Source: Piscinibacterium candidicorallinum
Lineage (GTDB): Bacteria > Pseudomonadota > Gammaproteobacteria > Burkholderiales > Burkholderiaceae_C
DNA: 64,000 bases
Assembly: GCF_047549485.1 (NCBI RefSeq)
Contig: NZ_CP180191.1
Span: forward strand, 2,480,001 to 2,544,000
Direction of reading: 5' to 3'
Shown here: positions 35,981-44,650 of the stretch, one piece after another
How positions within the stretch are numbered: position 1 is the first letter of the stretch
How the letters are laid out: the number at the start of each line of letters is the position of its first letter
Notes under the pieces: generated by a model
Told to the model about the DNA's origin: nothing
Seen by the model: only the letters and a program-made list of their open reading frames with translations
The model's database searches: none
Made by a program: the position numbers and the translations under genes

Positions 35981-37027
35981 TTAACGACCTGCCCAGACGG
36001 CCTTGCCGGACGCGTCCTTGACGTTGTCTGCCCAGAGCTTGCGGATCAGCGGCTCGACACTGTCAGGCATCGGCACGTAGTCCAGCGCGGTAGCAGCAGC
36101 GTCGCCATTGCGCAGGGCCCAGTCGAAGAACTTGAGCACTTCGGCGCCGTTGGCAGGCTTGTCCTGCGTCTTGTGCATCAGAATGAAGGTGGCGCCGGTG
36201 ATCGGCCATGCGCCGGCACCTGCCTGATCGGTCAGGATCTGGCCGAAGTTCTGCGCCCAGTTCGCGCCAGCCGCAGCGGCACGGAAGGACGTGTCATCAG
36301 GCGACACGAACTGGCCCGCGCGGTTCTGCATCTGCGCAAACGGCATCTTGTTCTGGCGAGCGTAGGAGTATTCGACGTAGCCGATCGAACCCGGCAGGCG
36401 CTGCACGAAGGCGGCCACGCCTTCGTTGCCCTTGCCACCCAGACCCACAGGCCAGTTCACGCTGGTGCCTTCACCGACCTTGCCCTTCCACTCGGCCGAG
36501 ATTTTGGACAGGTAGTTCGTGAAGATGAAGGTCGTGCCCGAACCATCGGCGCGGCGCACAACGGCGATATTCTGGTCCGGCAGCTTCACGCCCGGGTTCA
36601 ACGAGGCGATCGGGGCTTCATTCCACTTCTTGATCTTGCCCAGGTAGATGTCAGCCAGCACGGGGCCGGTCAGCTTCAGCTGACCAGGCTGCAGACCGGG
36701 CACGTTCATGATGGGCACCACACCGCCCATGGCGATGGGGAACTGGATCATGCCGGCCTTGTCGAGATCCGCTTGGCTCATCGGGGCGTCGGATGCGCCG
36801 AAGTCGACGGTCTTGTTTGTGATCTGGCGAATGCCGCCCGAAGATCCGATCGACTGGTAGTTGATGCGGACACCGGTCGCCTTGTTGTAGTCGGCGGCCC
36901 AGCGGGAATACAGCGGGGCCGGGAAGGTGGCGCCGGCGCCGGTGATCTCTTGCGCAGAGACCGTCGGGGTCATCATCGACAGGCTCACCAGGGTGCCGGC
37001 GGCCAGTGCACTGAACAGTTTCTTCAT
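35981..37027 (-). CDS. pstS: Phosphate-binding periplasmic protein PstS
   Basis: This protein of about 348 residues binds inorganic phosphate for the Pst ABC transporter. The ATG at 37027 gives MKKLFSALAAGTLVSLSMMT, a Sec signal peptide ending at VSA. The ATG at 37033 is an alternative, but GAGG fits the downstream start better. Mature sequence EITGAGATFPAPLYSRWAAD and the later IGSSGGIRQI and RADGSGTTFIF loops are phosphate-ligand segments of PstS. It heads the pstSCAB-phoU-phoB-phoR run, preceded by Pho boxes. Confidence 0.97.
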   Translation of the reverse strand: MKKLFSALAAGTLVSLSMMTPTVSAQEITGAGATFPAPLYSRWAADYNKATGVRINYQSIGSSGGIRQITNKTVDFGASDAPMSQADLDKAGMIQFPIAMGGVVPIMNVPGLQPGQLKLTGPVLADIYLGKIKKWNEAPIASLNPGVKLPDQNIAVVRRADGSGTTFIFTNYLSKISAEWKGKVGEGTSVNWPVGLGGKGNEGVAAFVQRLPGSIGYVEYSYARQNKMPFAQMQNRAGQFVSPDDTSFRAAAAGANWAQNFGQILTDQAGAGAWPITGATFILMHKTQDKPANGAEVLKFFDWALRNGDAAATALDYVPMPDSVEPLIRKLWADNVKDASGKAVWAGR

Positions 37028-37079
37028 CGTCATCCTCTATGGGTTCGGGAGGGATTGGGGCGAATTGTGACGATCGAAT

Positions 37080-37096
37080 ATGACATCGGGGTGACA
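37080..37096 (-). promoter_or_regulatory. Pho box upstream of pstS
   Basis: Read on the minus strand, TGTCAC (37096-37091) and TGTCAT (37085-37080) are direct repeats exactly 11 bases apart, the PhoB half-site spacing. A less exact CGTCAC follows at 37072-37067. A -10-like CACAAT lies next, close to where PhoB-dependent promoters place it. Confidence 0.75.
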
Positions 37097-37129
37097 CATT
37101 AGACCGCGCGACCCGGGAGAAACCCGTGA

Positions 37130-37156
37130 TGTCACAAATGGTCATTGAATTGTCAC
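37130..37156 (+). promoter_or_regulatory. Pho boxes upstream of the fasciclin lipoprotein gene
   Basis: On the plus strand TGTCAC (37130), GGTCAT (37140) and TGTCAC (37151) recur at 10-11 bases, like tandem PhoB half-sites. TATTGT at 37167-37172 could be the -10. The orientation matches the plus-strand fasciclin gene, so the two sets of boxes appear to serve opposite promoters. Confidence 0.65.
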
Positions 37157-37228
37157 GCGAGCTGCCTATTGTGGGCGCCGACGCCGCAAATGCGCGACGT
37201 TGACCGACAAACCTAGGAGAACACCCAG

Positions 37229-37714
37229 ATGAACCGCCGCAATCTGCTGCTGGCAGTCAGCGCATTGGCCCTGGCAGCCTGCGCCAGCACCCCTCCTGCG
37301 CCGACGACGATTGCCGAAACCGCCCAGCGCACGCCGGAGCTGTCCACGCTGACCCGCGCGATCGGCGCTGCCGACCTGCAAGCCACCTTGGCCGGTCCCG
37401 GCCCCTTCACCGTGTTCGCCCCCAGCGACGCCGCCTTCGCCAAGCTGCCCAAGGAGCGCCTGGACGCCCTTCTGGCCAACAAGGAGCAGCTGCGCGCCGT
37501 GCTGACCTACCACGTCGTACCGGGCAAGGTCATGGCCGCTGACGTGAAGAACAGCCGCGTCAAGACCGTGAATGGCGCTGATGTGAACCTGTCCAAGTCC
37601 GGCGACCTCGTCGGCTTCGAGGACGCGCTGGTCATCAAGGCCAATGTGGACGCCACCAACGGCGTCATCCACATCATCGACACCGTGATGTTGCCGCCCG
37701 CACCGCGCCGCTGA
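37229..37714 (+). CDS. Fasciclin (FAS1) domain lipoprotein
   Basis: This 161-residue lipoprotein starts MNRRNLLLAVSALALAACAS, with lipobox LAAC and Cys18 as the lipid anchor. A single FAS1 domain spans about residues 35-158: LSTLTRAIGAADLQATLAGP, PFTVFAPSDAAFAKLP and the closing GVIHIIDTVMLPP. FAS1 domains mediate adhesion or protein interaction; bacterial roles are mostly unknown. It is divergent from pstS and shares a 200-base region with Pho boxes facing both ways, so phosphate control is likely. A strong terminator follows. Confidence 0.93.
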   Translation: MNRRNLLLAVSALALAACASTPPAPTTIAETAQRTPELSTLTRAIGAADLQATLAGPGPFTVFAPSDAAFAKLPKERLDALLANKEQLRAVLTYHVVPGKVMAADVKNSRVKTVNGADVNLSKSGDLVGFEDALVIKANVDATNGVIHIIDTVMLPPAPRR

Positions 37715-37729
37715 TCGCGTGATGAAAAG

Positions 37730-37763
37730 CGGGCCGCCGGAGAAGCCTCCGGCGGCCCGTTTT
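37730..37763. terminator. Intrinsic terminator after the fasciclin gene
   Basis: CGGGCCGCCGGAG (37730-37742), loop AAGC, CTCCGGCGGCCCG (37747-37759), then TTTTGTTT. The A-rich bases before the stem could allow use from the other strand too. Confidence 0.9.
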
Positions 37764-37885
37764 GTTTGGCGAAGCGTAAGCGGTGCATGCACGCTCCGGC
37801 GTGAGATGCACGAGCCTCCAAAAGACTCAAAACACCCCAAAATCCGCACGCTTCATGCGCAAAGCCGATTTTCTTATTTTCAATG

Positions 37886-37929
37886 ATTGATTGAATTTAA
37901 GCCCGATCGAGTACTTTTATTCAATCAAT
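37886..37929. repeat. AT-rich inverted repeat
   Basis: ATTGATTGAAT (37886-37896) and its exact inverse ATTCAATCAAT (37919-37929) are 22 bases apart in the most AT-rich patch I saw in the window (about 37870-37942). It lies between the ends of the fasciclin and glmM genes. No gene fits here; a protein-binding or recombination site is possible but unproven. Confidence 0.6.
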
Positions 37930-37995
37930 ATTTGATAATTCAGCGTCTGGTGCATGGCCTGCCACTGGGCACCGGGCCGAGCTGAACCTGCTGCT

Positions 37996-39351
37996 TCAGT
38001 GTGCGGCGGCCGCCCCCGAAGGCAGCGACGCGGCCAGTTGGGCACAAAGCGACTCTGCACGCTGCGCCTCCTCCGCCTCCACCATCAGCCGCAGCAGCGG
38101 CTCGGTGCCTGAGGGGCGGATCAACACGCGCCCGCCCTGACCAAGCTGCGCCTCAACAGCTGCCTGCGCGTCGCGCAGTGGCGCGTGACTCTTCCAGTCG
38201 AAGCCTGCCGGCAGGCGCACGTTCTTGAGCACCTGCGGCATCAGACGGACTGGCGCCACCAGTTCGGCCAGGGTGCGGCCCTGGTCGCGCATCGCCGCCA
38301 GCACCTGCAGCGCGGCGATGGTGCCGTCACCCGTGGAGTGGCGGTCCAGGAAGATCAAGTGCCCGGAGCTTTCACCGCCATACAGCCAGCCGCGCTCGCT
38401 CAGGCGTTCCAACACGTAGCGATCACCGACCTTCGCGCGCTCGAAGCCGACGCCGGCACTGCGGAACGCGGCCTCCAGACCGAAATTGCTCATCAGTGTG
38501 CCAACAACGCCCTCGACCGGCTGGGTGCGATGGCGGTCCATCGCCACCACGTAGAGCAGCTCATCGCCGTTCAGCAGGCGGCCGTCAGCGTCCACCATCT
38601 GCAGGCGGTCGGCATCGCCATCCAGCGCGATGCCCAGGTGCGCGTGGTGCTCGCGCACCGCCGCCTGCAGCGCTTGCGGATGCACCGCGCCCACACCGTC
38701 GTTGATGTTCATGCCGTTGGGCTCGCAGCCCATGCGGATCACCTCGGCCCCCAGCTCATGCAGGAGCGCCGGCGTGACCTGATACGCAGCACCGTGGGCG
38801 CAATCGACGACGACGCGCAGCCCGCGCAGATCCAGATGCGCCGGAAAGCTCGCCTTGCAGAACTCGATGTAGCGCCCTGCAGCATCATTCAGGCGCCGCG
38901 CCTTGCCCAGATCGGCCGAGGGCACGCAGCCCATCGGCTCATCGATTAGCGCTTCGATGCGGGCCTCGGTCTCATCAGACAGCTTGGCACCACGACCGTC
39001 GAAGAACTTGATGCCGTTGTCCTGATAGGGGTTGTGACTGGCGCTGATGACCACACCCGCGTCCAGACGCATCGCACGCGTGAGGTGTGCAACGGCCGGC
39101 GTAGGGATCGGCCCGGCCAGCAGGACATCGGCCCCGGCGGCAATCAAGCCGGACTCGAGTGCGGCTTCGAGCAGGTAGCCGGACACCCGCGTGTCCTTGC
39201 CGATCAGCACCTGGGGCCGGCTGCCCGGCGCCTTGGCCGCGGCCAGGCTGCGGCCTGCGGCATAGCCCAGGCGCATGACGAAATCTGGAGTCATCGGTGC
39301 CGTGCCAACCGGGCCGCGCACGCCGTCCGTACCGAAATACTTTCTGCTCAT
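37996..39351 (-). CDS. glmM: Phosphoglucosamine mutase
   Basis: GlmM converts glucosamine 6-phosphate to glucosamine 1-phosphate for UDP-GlcNAc and cell-wall synthesis. The 451-residue protein begins MSRKYFGTDGVRGPVGTAPM at the ATG at 39351. The phospho-Ser loop is VISASHNPYQDNGIKFF (Ser105), the metal loop is GIALDGDADRLQMVD and the phosphate-binding loop is RPSGTEPLLRLMVE. It follows folP by 29 bases, the order conserved in proteobacteria. Confidence 0.97.
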   Translation of the reverse strand: MSRKYFGTDGVRGPVGTAPMTPDFVMRLGYAAGRSLAAAKAPGSRPQVLIGKDTRVSGYLLEAALESGLIAAGADVLLAGPIPTPAVAHLTRAMRLDAGVVISASHNPYQDNGIKFFDGRGAKLSDETEARIEALIDEPMGCVPSADLGKARRLNDAAGRYIEFCKASFPAHLDLRGLRVVVDCAHGAAYQVTPALLHELGAEVIRMGCEPNGMNINDGVGAVHPQALQAAVREHHAHLGIALDGDADRLQMVDADGRLLNGDELLYVVAMDRHRTQPVEGVVGTLMSNFGLEAAFRSAGVGFERAKVGDRYVLERLSERGWLYGGESSGHLIFLDRHSTGDGTIAALQVLAAMRDQGRTLAELVAPVRLMPQVLKNVRLPAGFDWKSHAPLRDAQAAVEAQLGQGGRVLIRPSGTEPLLRLMVEAEEAQRAESLCAQLAASLPSGAAAAH

Positions 39352-39380
39352 TGCTGCTGCTTCACTTATTGATTCTTCAA

Positions 39381-40247
39381 TCAGTCTTCTTCGCGACGGC
39401 GGCGCGCCTGCACCGCTGCCCACACCTTGAGCGCATCCACGGTCGGGGCCACATCGTGCACCCGCACCATCCGCGCGCCGCGCTCCACCGCCACCAGATG
39501 CGCAGCCACCGAGGCGGCAACACGCTCGCCGGCGCCGCGCTCCGTGAGCTGGCCCAGCATAGACTTTCTGGACATTCCGGCGAGCACCGGCAGATCCGCT
39601 TTCGATGACTCGGAGGGCACGCGGATCTGCCCGATCTGCGCAAGCAGATCGAGGTTGTGCTCGAGATTCTTGCCAAAGCCGAAACCAGGGTCGAGCACGA
39701 TCCGCTCGTCCTTGATGCCGGCTGCACGCAAAGCCACGACGCGTTCGGCCAGAAACGCACGGACCTCTGCCAGTACATCGCCATACGCCGGGCTGCGCTG
39801 CATGGTGCGCGGCTCACCCTGCATGTGCATGGCCACCAGGCCGCATCCCGAGCGCGCAACCGTGTCGATCGCGCCCGGAGCGCGAAATCCCATCACGTCA
39901 TTGATCACATCCGCACCGACCGCGAGGGCACGCGCCATCACCTCGGGCTTCATCGTGTCGACCGACACGCACACACCGCGTGACACAAAGTGCTGCACCG
40001 CGCGCTCGATACGCCCCCACTCCTCATCGGCCGACACCGCTTCCGCGCCAGGTCGGGTGGACTCGCCACCGATATCCAGCAGATCGGCCCCCTCGGCCAG
40101 CAGGCGCTCGCCATGCGCGATCGGCGCATCCGCATCGGCAAAGTGCTGCCCGCCGTCGGAAAAGCTGTCTGGCGTGACGTTCACGATGCCCATGACGAGC
40201 GGCCGCGCCTGAAGATCGAAGCGGAATCGACCGGCTTGCCAGTTCAT
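39381..40247 (-). CDS. folP: Dihydropteroate synthase
   Basis: DHPS condenses 4-aminobenzoate with dihydropterin pyrophosphate in folate synthesis. This 288-residue protein starts MNWQAGRFRFDLQARP at the ATG at 40247. It shows PLVMGIVNVTPDSFSDGG, the first pterin-binding loop, DIGGESTRPGA, the second, and RIVLDPGFGFGKNLEHN. The basic C-terminal RVHDVAPTVDALKVWAAVQ is typical. It lies between ftsH and glmM. Confidence 0.97.
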   Translation of the reverse strand: MNWQAGRFRFDLQARPLVMGIVNVTPDSFSDGGQHFADADAPIAHGERLLAEGADLLDIGGESTRPGAEAVSADEEWGRIERAVQHFVSRGVCVSVDTMKPEVMARALAVGADVINDVMGFRAPGAIDTVARSGCGLVAMHMQGEPRTMQRSPAYGDVLAEVRAFLAERVVALRAAGIKDERIVLDPGFGFGKNLEHNLDLLAQIGQIRVPSESSKADLPVLAGMSRKSMLGQLTERGAGERVAASVAAHLVAVERGARMVRVHDVAPTVDALKVWAAVQARRRREED

Positions 40248-40346
40248 GGAGCGAAGCGTCCTTTCAGGATTGAGCGTGGGTGGGCAAGCGGGTGCGCACA
40301 AAAGCAAAGGAGCGCCCGCAGGCGCCCCTCGCTGGTGCGGCAATGA

Positions 40347-42233
40347 TCAGGCGGTCGCCGCAGCACCTTCGGCAGGCGCGCTGGGCGAACCCGGATCATT
40401 CGTGGACGTGGTGGCCGGGGGGCGCGGCGGGCGCACCGGACGGCCTTCCATGATGTCCTTGATCTGCTCGGCATCGATGGTCTCGTACTCCATCAGCGCA
40501 GCAGTCATGGCTTCCACTCGATCCGCCTTGTCCTGCAGGATCTTGGTCGCCGCGGCGTACTGCTCGTCGATGATGCGGCGAATCTCAAGGTCCACACGCT
40601 GCATCGTGGCTTCAGAGATGTTCGTGGTCTTGGTCACGCTGCGGCCGAGGAAGACTTCACCCTCGTTCTCCGCGTAGACCATCGGACCGAGCTCATCGCT
40701 CATGCCGTAGCGGGTCACCATGTCGCGCGCGATCTTGGTGGCACGCTCGAAGTCGTTCGATGCACCGGTCGAGATGCGCTTGACGAACAGATCCTCTGCA
40801 ATCCGGCCACCGAAAAGGATGGCCATCTCGGTGAGCATCTGATCCTTGTACATGCTCAGGCGATCACGCTCGGGCAGCTGCCAGGTGACACCCAGCGCAC
40901 GGCCGCGCGGAATGATCGTGACCTTGTGCACCGGGTCTGCGTTGGGCAGCGACGCAGCGATCACGGCGTGGCCAGACTCGTGGTACGCCGTAGCCTTCTT
41001 CTCGTCCTCGGACATGACCATGGTCTTGCGCTCGGGACCCATGTAGATCTTGTCTTTGGCCTTCTCGAAATCCTCCATGCTCACCACGCGACCGTTGCGG
41101 CGTGCGGCAAACAGAGCAGCTTCGTTCACCAGGTTGGCCAGATCCGCACCGGAGAAGCCTGGCGTGCCACGGGCCAGCACCGCAGCTTCAACATCCGTAC
41201 CGAGGGGCACCTTGCGCATATGCACCTTGAGGATCTGCTCGCGGCCGCGGATATCCGGCAGAGGCACAACCACTTGGCGGTCGAATCGGCCGGGGCGCAG
41301 CAACGCCGGGTCAAGGATGTCCGGGCGGTTCGTCGCGGCGATCACGATGATGCCGGAGTTGGTGTCAAACCCGTCCATCTCCACCAGCATCTGGTTCAGG
41401 GTCTGTTCGCGCTCGTCATTGCCGCCACCCAGGCCCGCGCCGCGGTGACGACCCACCGCGTCGATTTCATCCACGAAGATGATGCAGGGAGCGTGCTTCT
41501 TGGCGTTCTCGAACATGTCGCGCACACGAGCTGCGCCCACGCCGACAAACATTTCCACGAAGTCCGAGCCCGAGATGCTGAAGAACGGCACCTTGGCTTC
41601 ACCCGCGATCGCCTTGGCGAGCAGAGTCTTGCCGGTACCGGGCGAGCCCACCATCAGCACGCCGCGCGGGATGCGGCCGCCCAGCTTCTGGAACTTGGAG
41701 GGATCCTTGAGGAACTCGACGAGTTCCTTGACTTCCTCCTTGGCTTCGTCGCAACCGGCCACATCAGCAAAGGTGATGCTGTTGTTGGACTCGTCGATCA
41801 TGCGGGCCTTGCTCTTGCCGAAGCTGAAGGCGCCACCCTTGCCGCCGCCCTGCATGCTGCGCATCATCCAGAACCAGAAACCGATCAGAAGCAGGATCGG
41901 TCCGAGGTGGATGAGCAGGGTCATCAGCAGCGACTGTCCCTCTTCCGGAGTGCCATAGACCTTGACCCCGTACTTGACGAGGTTGTCAGACATGAAGATG
42001 TCGCCAGGCGAGGTCAGCGTGAAGCGGTTTCCTTCCTTGGGGAAGACCGTCAAGGTCCGCCCTTGGACTTCGACCTTCTCGATACGCCCGGCCTTGGCGT
42101 CTTCCATGAACTGCGTGTAGCTCACGGCTTCATTCACCGGCGCACGGCGATTCTCGAACTGCCTGAAGACCGTGAACAACACCATGGCTACAACCAGCCA
42201 GATGATCGCTTTGGTGAGGAGGTTGTTGTTCAC
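40347..42233 (-). CDS. ftsH: ATP-dependent zinc metalloprotease FtsH
   Basis: FtsH degrades misfolded and short-lived proteins at the inner membrane. The 628-residue protein has transmembrane helices near residues 5-23 and 100-122. The AAA domain holds Walker A VGSPGTGKTLLAKAIAGEAK, Walker B IIFVDEIDAVG and the second region of homology ATNRPDILDPALLRPGRFD. The zinc site is AYHESGHAVIAASL. The proline-rich tail after GRPVRPPRPPA is variable in the family. It follows rlmE by 128 bases and precedes folP by 99. Confidence 0.98.
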   Translation of the reverse strand: MNNNLLTKAIIWLVVAMVLFTVFRQFENRRAPVNEAVSYTQFMEDAKAGRIEKVEVQGRTLTVFPKEGNRFTLTSPGDIFMSDNLVKYGVKVYGTPEEGQSLLMTLLIHLGPILLLIGFWFWMMRSMQGGGKGGAFSFGKSKARMIDESNNSITFADVAGCDEAKEEVKELVEFLKDPSKFQKLGGRIPRGVLMVGSPGTGKTLLAKAIAGEAKVPFFSISGSDFVEMFVGVGAARVRDMFENAKKHAPCIIFVDEIDAVGRHRGAGLGGGNDEREQTLNQMLVEMDGFDTNSGIIVIAATNRPDILDPALLRPGRFDRQVVVPLPDIRGREQILKVHMRKVPLGTDVEAAVLARGTPGFSGADLANLVNEAALFAARRNGRVVSMEDFEKAKDKIYMGPERKTMVMSEDEKKATAYHESGHAVIAASLPNADPVHKVTIIPRGRALGVTWQLPERDRLSMYKDQMLTEMAILFGGRIAEDLFVKRISTGASNDFERATKIARDMVTRYGMSDELGPMVYAENEGEVFLGRSVTKTTNISEATMQRVDLEIRRIIDEQYAAATKILQDKADRVEAMTAALMEYETIDAEQIKDIMEGRPVRPPRPPATTSTNDPGSPSAPAEGAAATA

Positions 42234-42361
42234 TTGCTCATACTCCTGGGCAACGGCACGGCCCGGTCAATGTGTTGATTGATTCTACGCCTCGCAGGGC
42301 TTGACATAGCGCAGGGATTGCGATGGATTGCCTCAGCGCCTTAGCAAGCGTTGCACTCGGA

Positions 42362-43021
42362 TCACTCCCTGCCTGCTGCCTTCAGTCCCTGCGCAACCAG
42401 AAAGGTTTCCGAGGAGTTCGAGCGCGAGGCCTTGGGCTTGTACTCGGTCACCTTCTGGAACGCCTCCTTGTAGAGCTTCACCGTCTGGGAAAACCCACTG
42501 CCGTGGAAGCTCTTGGTCACCAGCGCTCCGCGCTTCTTGAGGTGACTGACTGCAAACTCCAGCGCCAGTTCGTTCAGATGAGCCACGCGTGCCGCGTCTG
42601 CCGCCCCGACTCCGCTCAAGTTGGGGGCCATGTCGGAAAGCACAAGATCCACTGCGCCGTCACCTACGAGCGACTCGAACTCCGCAAGCACCGCGTCTTC
42701 GCGAAAGTCGCCCAGCAGGAAGGTAACGTCCGCCACGGGCTCCATCGGCAGCAAATCGAGCGCAAACACCCGACCGTGAATACCTGGGCCACTCTTGTTC
42801 TTGAGGCGCTCGCGAACAACTTGACTCCAGCTTCCGGGCGTGGCGCCTAGGTCGACCACGGTTGCGCCCGGCTTGAGCAGCTGGAACTGATCCAGGATTT
42901 CGGTGAGCTTGAAGGCCGCACGCGCCCGGTAGCCCTGCTGCTGGGCCAGCTTCACATAGGGATCATTGATGTGATCCATCAGCCAGGCGGCCGAGAACTT
43001 GTTCTTCTTGGTTGATTTCAT
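42362..43021 (-). CDS. rlmE: 23S rRNA 2'-O-ribose U2552 methyltransferase
   Basis: RlmE (FtsJ/RrmJ) methylates U2552 of 23S rRNA at a late stage of 50S assembly. The 219-residue protein has the SAM motif ATVVDLGATPGSWSQVV, catalytic Lys in SRAAFKLTEILDQF-like context, Asp in DLVLSDMAPNLSGV, Lys in GALVTKSFHGSGFSQ and Glu in NSSETFLVAQGLK. It is divergent from yhbY with only 15 bases between the start codons, as in many proteobacteria. Confidence 0.96.
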   Translation of the reverse strand: MKSTKKNKFSAAWLMDHINDPYVKLAQQQGYRARAAFKLTEILDQFQLLKPGATVVDLGATPGSWSQVVRERLKNKSGPGIHGRVFALDLLPMEPVADVTFLLGDFREDAVLAEFESLVGDGAVDLVLSDMAPNLSGVGAADAARVAHLNELALEFAVSHLKKRGALVTKSFHGSGFSQTVKLYKEAFQKVTEYKPKASRSNSSETFLVAQGLKAAGRE

Positions 43022-43036
43022 TGGGATAATCCCGAA

Positions 43037-43570
43037 ATGAGCACATCAGAAACCATCACGCTGTCCCCGCTGCAGCGCAAAAATCTCAAATCCCACGCCC
43101 ATCATCTTGACCCCGTGGTCATGATCGGCAATGAAGGCCTCACGGTCGCCGTTCTTAAGGCCATTGACGAGCAGCTTGCAGCCCACGAGCTGATCAAGAT
43201 CCGAGTGTTCTCCGATGACCGCGAACAACGCACCGAACTGCACGCGTCCATCTGCGCCGAGTTGGGCGCAGCACCGGTGCAGCATATCGGCAAGCTGCTT
43301 GTGGTCTGGCGTCCGGGCAAGTCAAGCACGCGAATCGATCCTGATACGCCCTACCTGCCGGACGCTCCGGTAGCGAAAAAGCCTGGAACTCAGTCTGCCC
43401 CTCATACTCCGAAGAAGCTGGCTGCGGCGGGAAAGACGGCCGCCAAGAAGACTGTGAAGCGAAAGTCGGTTACCGAAGACACGGAAAACACACTCGCACG
43501 CAGAATCCGTCAAGCGACCGAGCAGTCCCGCAAGCGCACCACACGCCGCGGCGCCCGGCGCAGTCGCTGA
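43037..43570 (+). CDS. yhbY: YhbY-type (CRS1) RNA-binding protein with basic tail
   Basis: This 177-residue protein has a YhbY domain at about residues 8-95: LQRKNLKSHAHHLDPVVMIG, then NEGLTVAVLKAIDEQLAAHE and the GKLLVVWRPGK ending. YhbY associates with pre-50S ribosomal particles. Beyond the domain, a tail of about 75 residues rich in Lys, Arg, Thr and Ala ends RRIRQATEQSRKRTTRRGAR. E. coli YhbY is about 97 residues, so the basic extension is notable and may bind RNA. It diverges from rlmE. The stop lies 12 bases before the convergent DUF4149 gene. Confidence 0.9.
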   Translation: MSTSETITLSPLQRKNLKSHAHHLDPVVMIGNEGLTVAVLKAIDEQLAAHELIKIRVFSDDREQRTELHASICAELGAAPVQHIGKLLVVWRPGKSSTRIDPDTPYLPDAPVAKKPGTQSAPHTPKKLAAAGKTAAKKTVKRKSVTEDTENTLARRIRQATEQSRKRTTRRGARRSR

Positions 43571-43582
43571 ACGAGGGCCTGC

Positions 43583-44089
43583 TCAGCGCGATCGCGCCAC
43601 CACAATCGCGCCCAGCACGCACTGGGCGGCATACAACACGGCCGACACGCCATGCAGCGCGCCAAACTGCGTCGCCAGCGACTCCTGCACCACCGGCGAA
43701 GAGTGCATCATCATCTCGACACGCAGGCTAGCCATCCAGGGCCCGAGCACGAACTGCTGAATGGCCGCCAACCCGACCATGCTCAGAAGCATGTAGACGG
43801 ATACGCGCGTCAGGTGGACACGACGCTCCAGCCGTTTGTGAAGTGCCAGAACAATAGCAGCGCAAACAAAGACGACGATGCTCTGCCAGTAGAACGCGTG
43901 ACTGGCAAATGTGCCCGCCAGAGAGCGTGGTGTGAGCACCGCGAACGCGAGCGGCGCAGCGAGCAGACCCACCGTCCAGGTGCAACCTACCCAGGCCGTG
44001 AGCGCCAGACGGTAGAGGGCCAGCAGCCAGCGTTCGACGCGCGACTCAGGCGCGCTCGCCCCGCCGACGCTGATGCCGTCGTTGCTCAA
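43583..44089 (-). CDS. DUF4149-family membrane protein
   Basis: This small membrane protein has four hydrophobic helices (VERWLLALYRLALTAWVGCT, FYWQSIVVFVCAAIVLAL, LLSMVGLAAIQQFVLGPW and VLYAAQCVLGAIVVA), the layout of DUF4149. The start is uncertain: the TTG at 44089 lies seven bases after the greA stop, while a GTG at 44140 would overlap the end of greA. I use the TTG because the extra residues are unsupported. Genes of this family sit between greA and yhbY in many Burkholderiales. Function is unknown. It converges with yhbY, 12 bases away. Confidence 0.78.
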   Translation of the reverse strand: MSNDGISVGGASAPESRVERWLLALYRLALTAWVGCTWTVGLLAAPLAFAVLTPRSLAGTFASHAFYWQSIVVFVCAAIVLALHKRLERRVHLTRVSVYMLLSMVGLAAIQQFVLGPWMASLRVEMMMHSSPVVQESLATQFGALHGVSAVLYAAQCVLGAIVVARSR

Positions 44090-44096
44090 GTCAGAC

Positions 44097-44573
44097 TCAC
44101 TCGTATCGAACCGCGCGCACTTCGTACTCGCGATTGCCACCTGGCGCCATCACCACGGTGGTGTCGCCTTCGAACTTGCCGATCAGTGCCCGTGCCACCG
44201 GGCTCGTCACACTGACACGGCCTTGACGGATATCCGCCTCGTCCTCGCCGACGATCTGGTAGGTCGTCACGTCACCGGACTCCAGGTCTTCGAGTTCAAC
44301 TGTCGCCCCAAACACCACCTTGCCCTCCGCATCCAGCGTCTTGGGATCGATGATCTGGGCATTCGAGAGCTTGCCCTCGATCTCCATGATCCGCCCTTCG
44401 ATGAAGCCCTGACGCTCCTTGGCTGCGTCGTACTCGGCGTTCTCGGACAGGTCGCCCTGGGCGCGTGCCTCGGCGATCGCGGTGATGACTGCCGGGCGAT
44501 CGACGGTCTTGAGGCGATGCAACTCACTCTTGAGCTGCTCGGCACCGCGCACGGTGATGGGAATGGTGCTCAT
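44097..44573 (-). CDS. greA: Transcription elongation factor GreA
   Basis: GreA rescues backtracked RNA polymerase by stimulating cleavage of the nascent RNA. This 158-residue protein starts MSTIPITVRGAEQLKSELHR. The coiled-coil hairpin carries the tip acidic residues near ARAQGDLSENAEYDAAKERQ, followed by the globular domain with VTSPVARALIGKFEGDTTVV. It follows carB by 77 bases in carA-carB-greA order, with a TTCG-type hairpin between. Confidence 0.97.
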   Translation of the reverse strand: MSTIPITVRGAEQLKSELHRLKTVDRPAVITAIAEARAQGDLSENAEYDAAKERQGFIEGRIMEIEGKLSNAQIIDPKTLDAEGKVVFGATVELEDLESGDVTTYQIVGEDEADIRQGRVSVTSPVARALIGKFEGDTTVVMAPGGNREYEVRAVRYE

Positions 44574-44598
44574 GGATCTACTCGTGGACTCAATGGAT

Positions 44599-44622
44599 CG
44601 GGGGCAGCCGAAGCTGCCCCCG
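44599..44622 (-). terminator. Hairpin between carB and greA
   Basis: On the minus strand CGGGGGCAGC pairs with GCTGCCCCCG around a TTCG tetraloop. It lies 29 bases after the carB stop; the bases that follow (ATCCATTG) hold no T-run, so termination is probably partial. Confidence 0.6.
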
Positions 44623-44650
44623 GGGTTTGAACGTTCAGCAGGTGCGCCTC

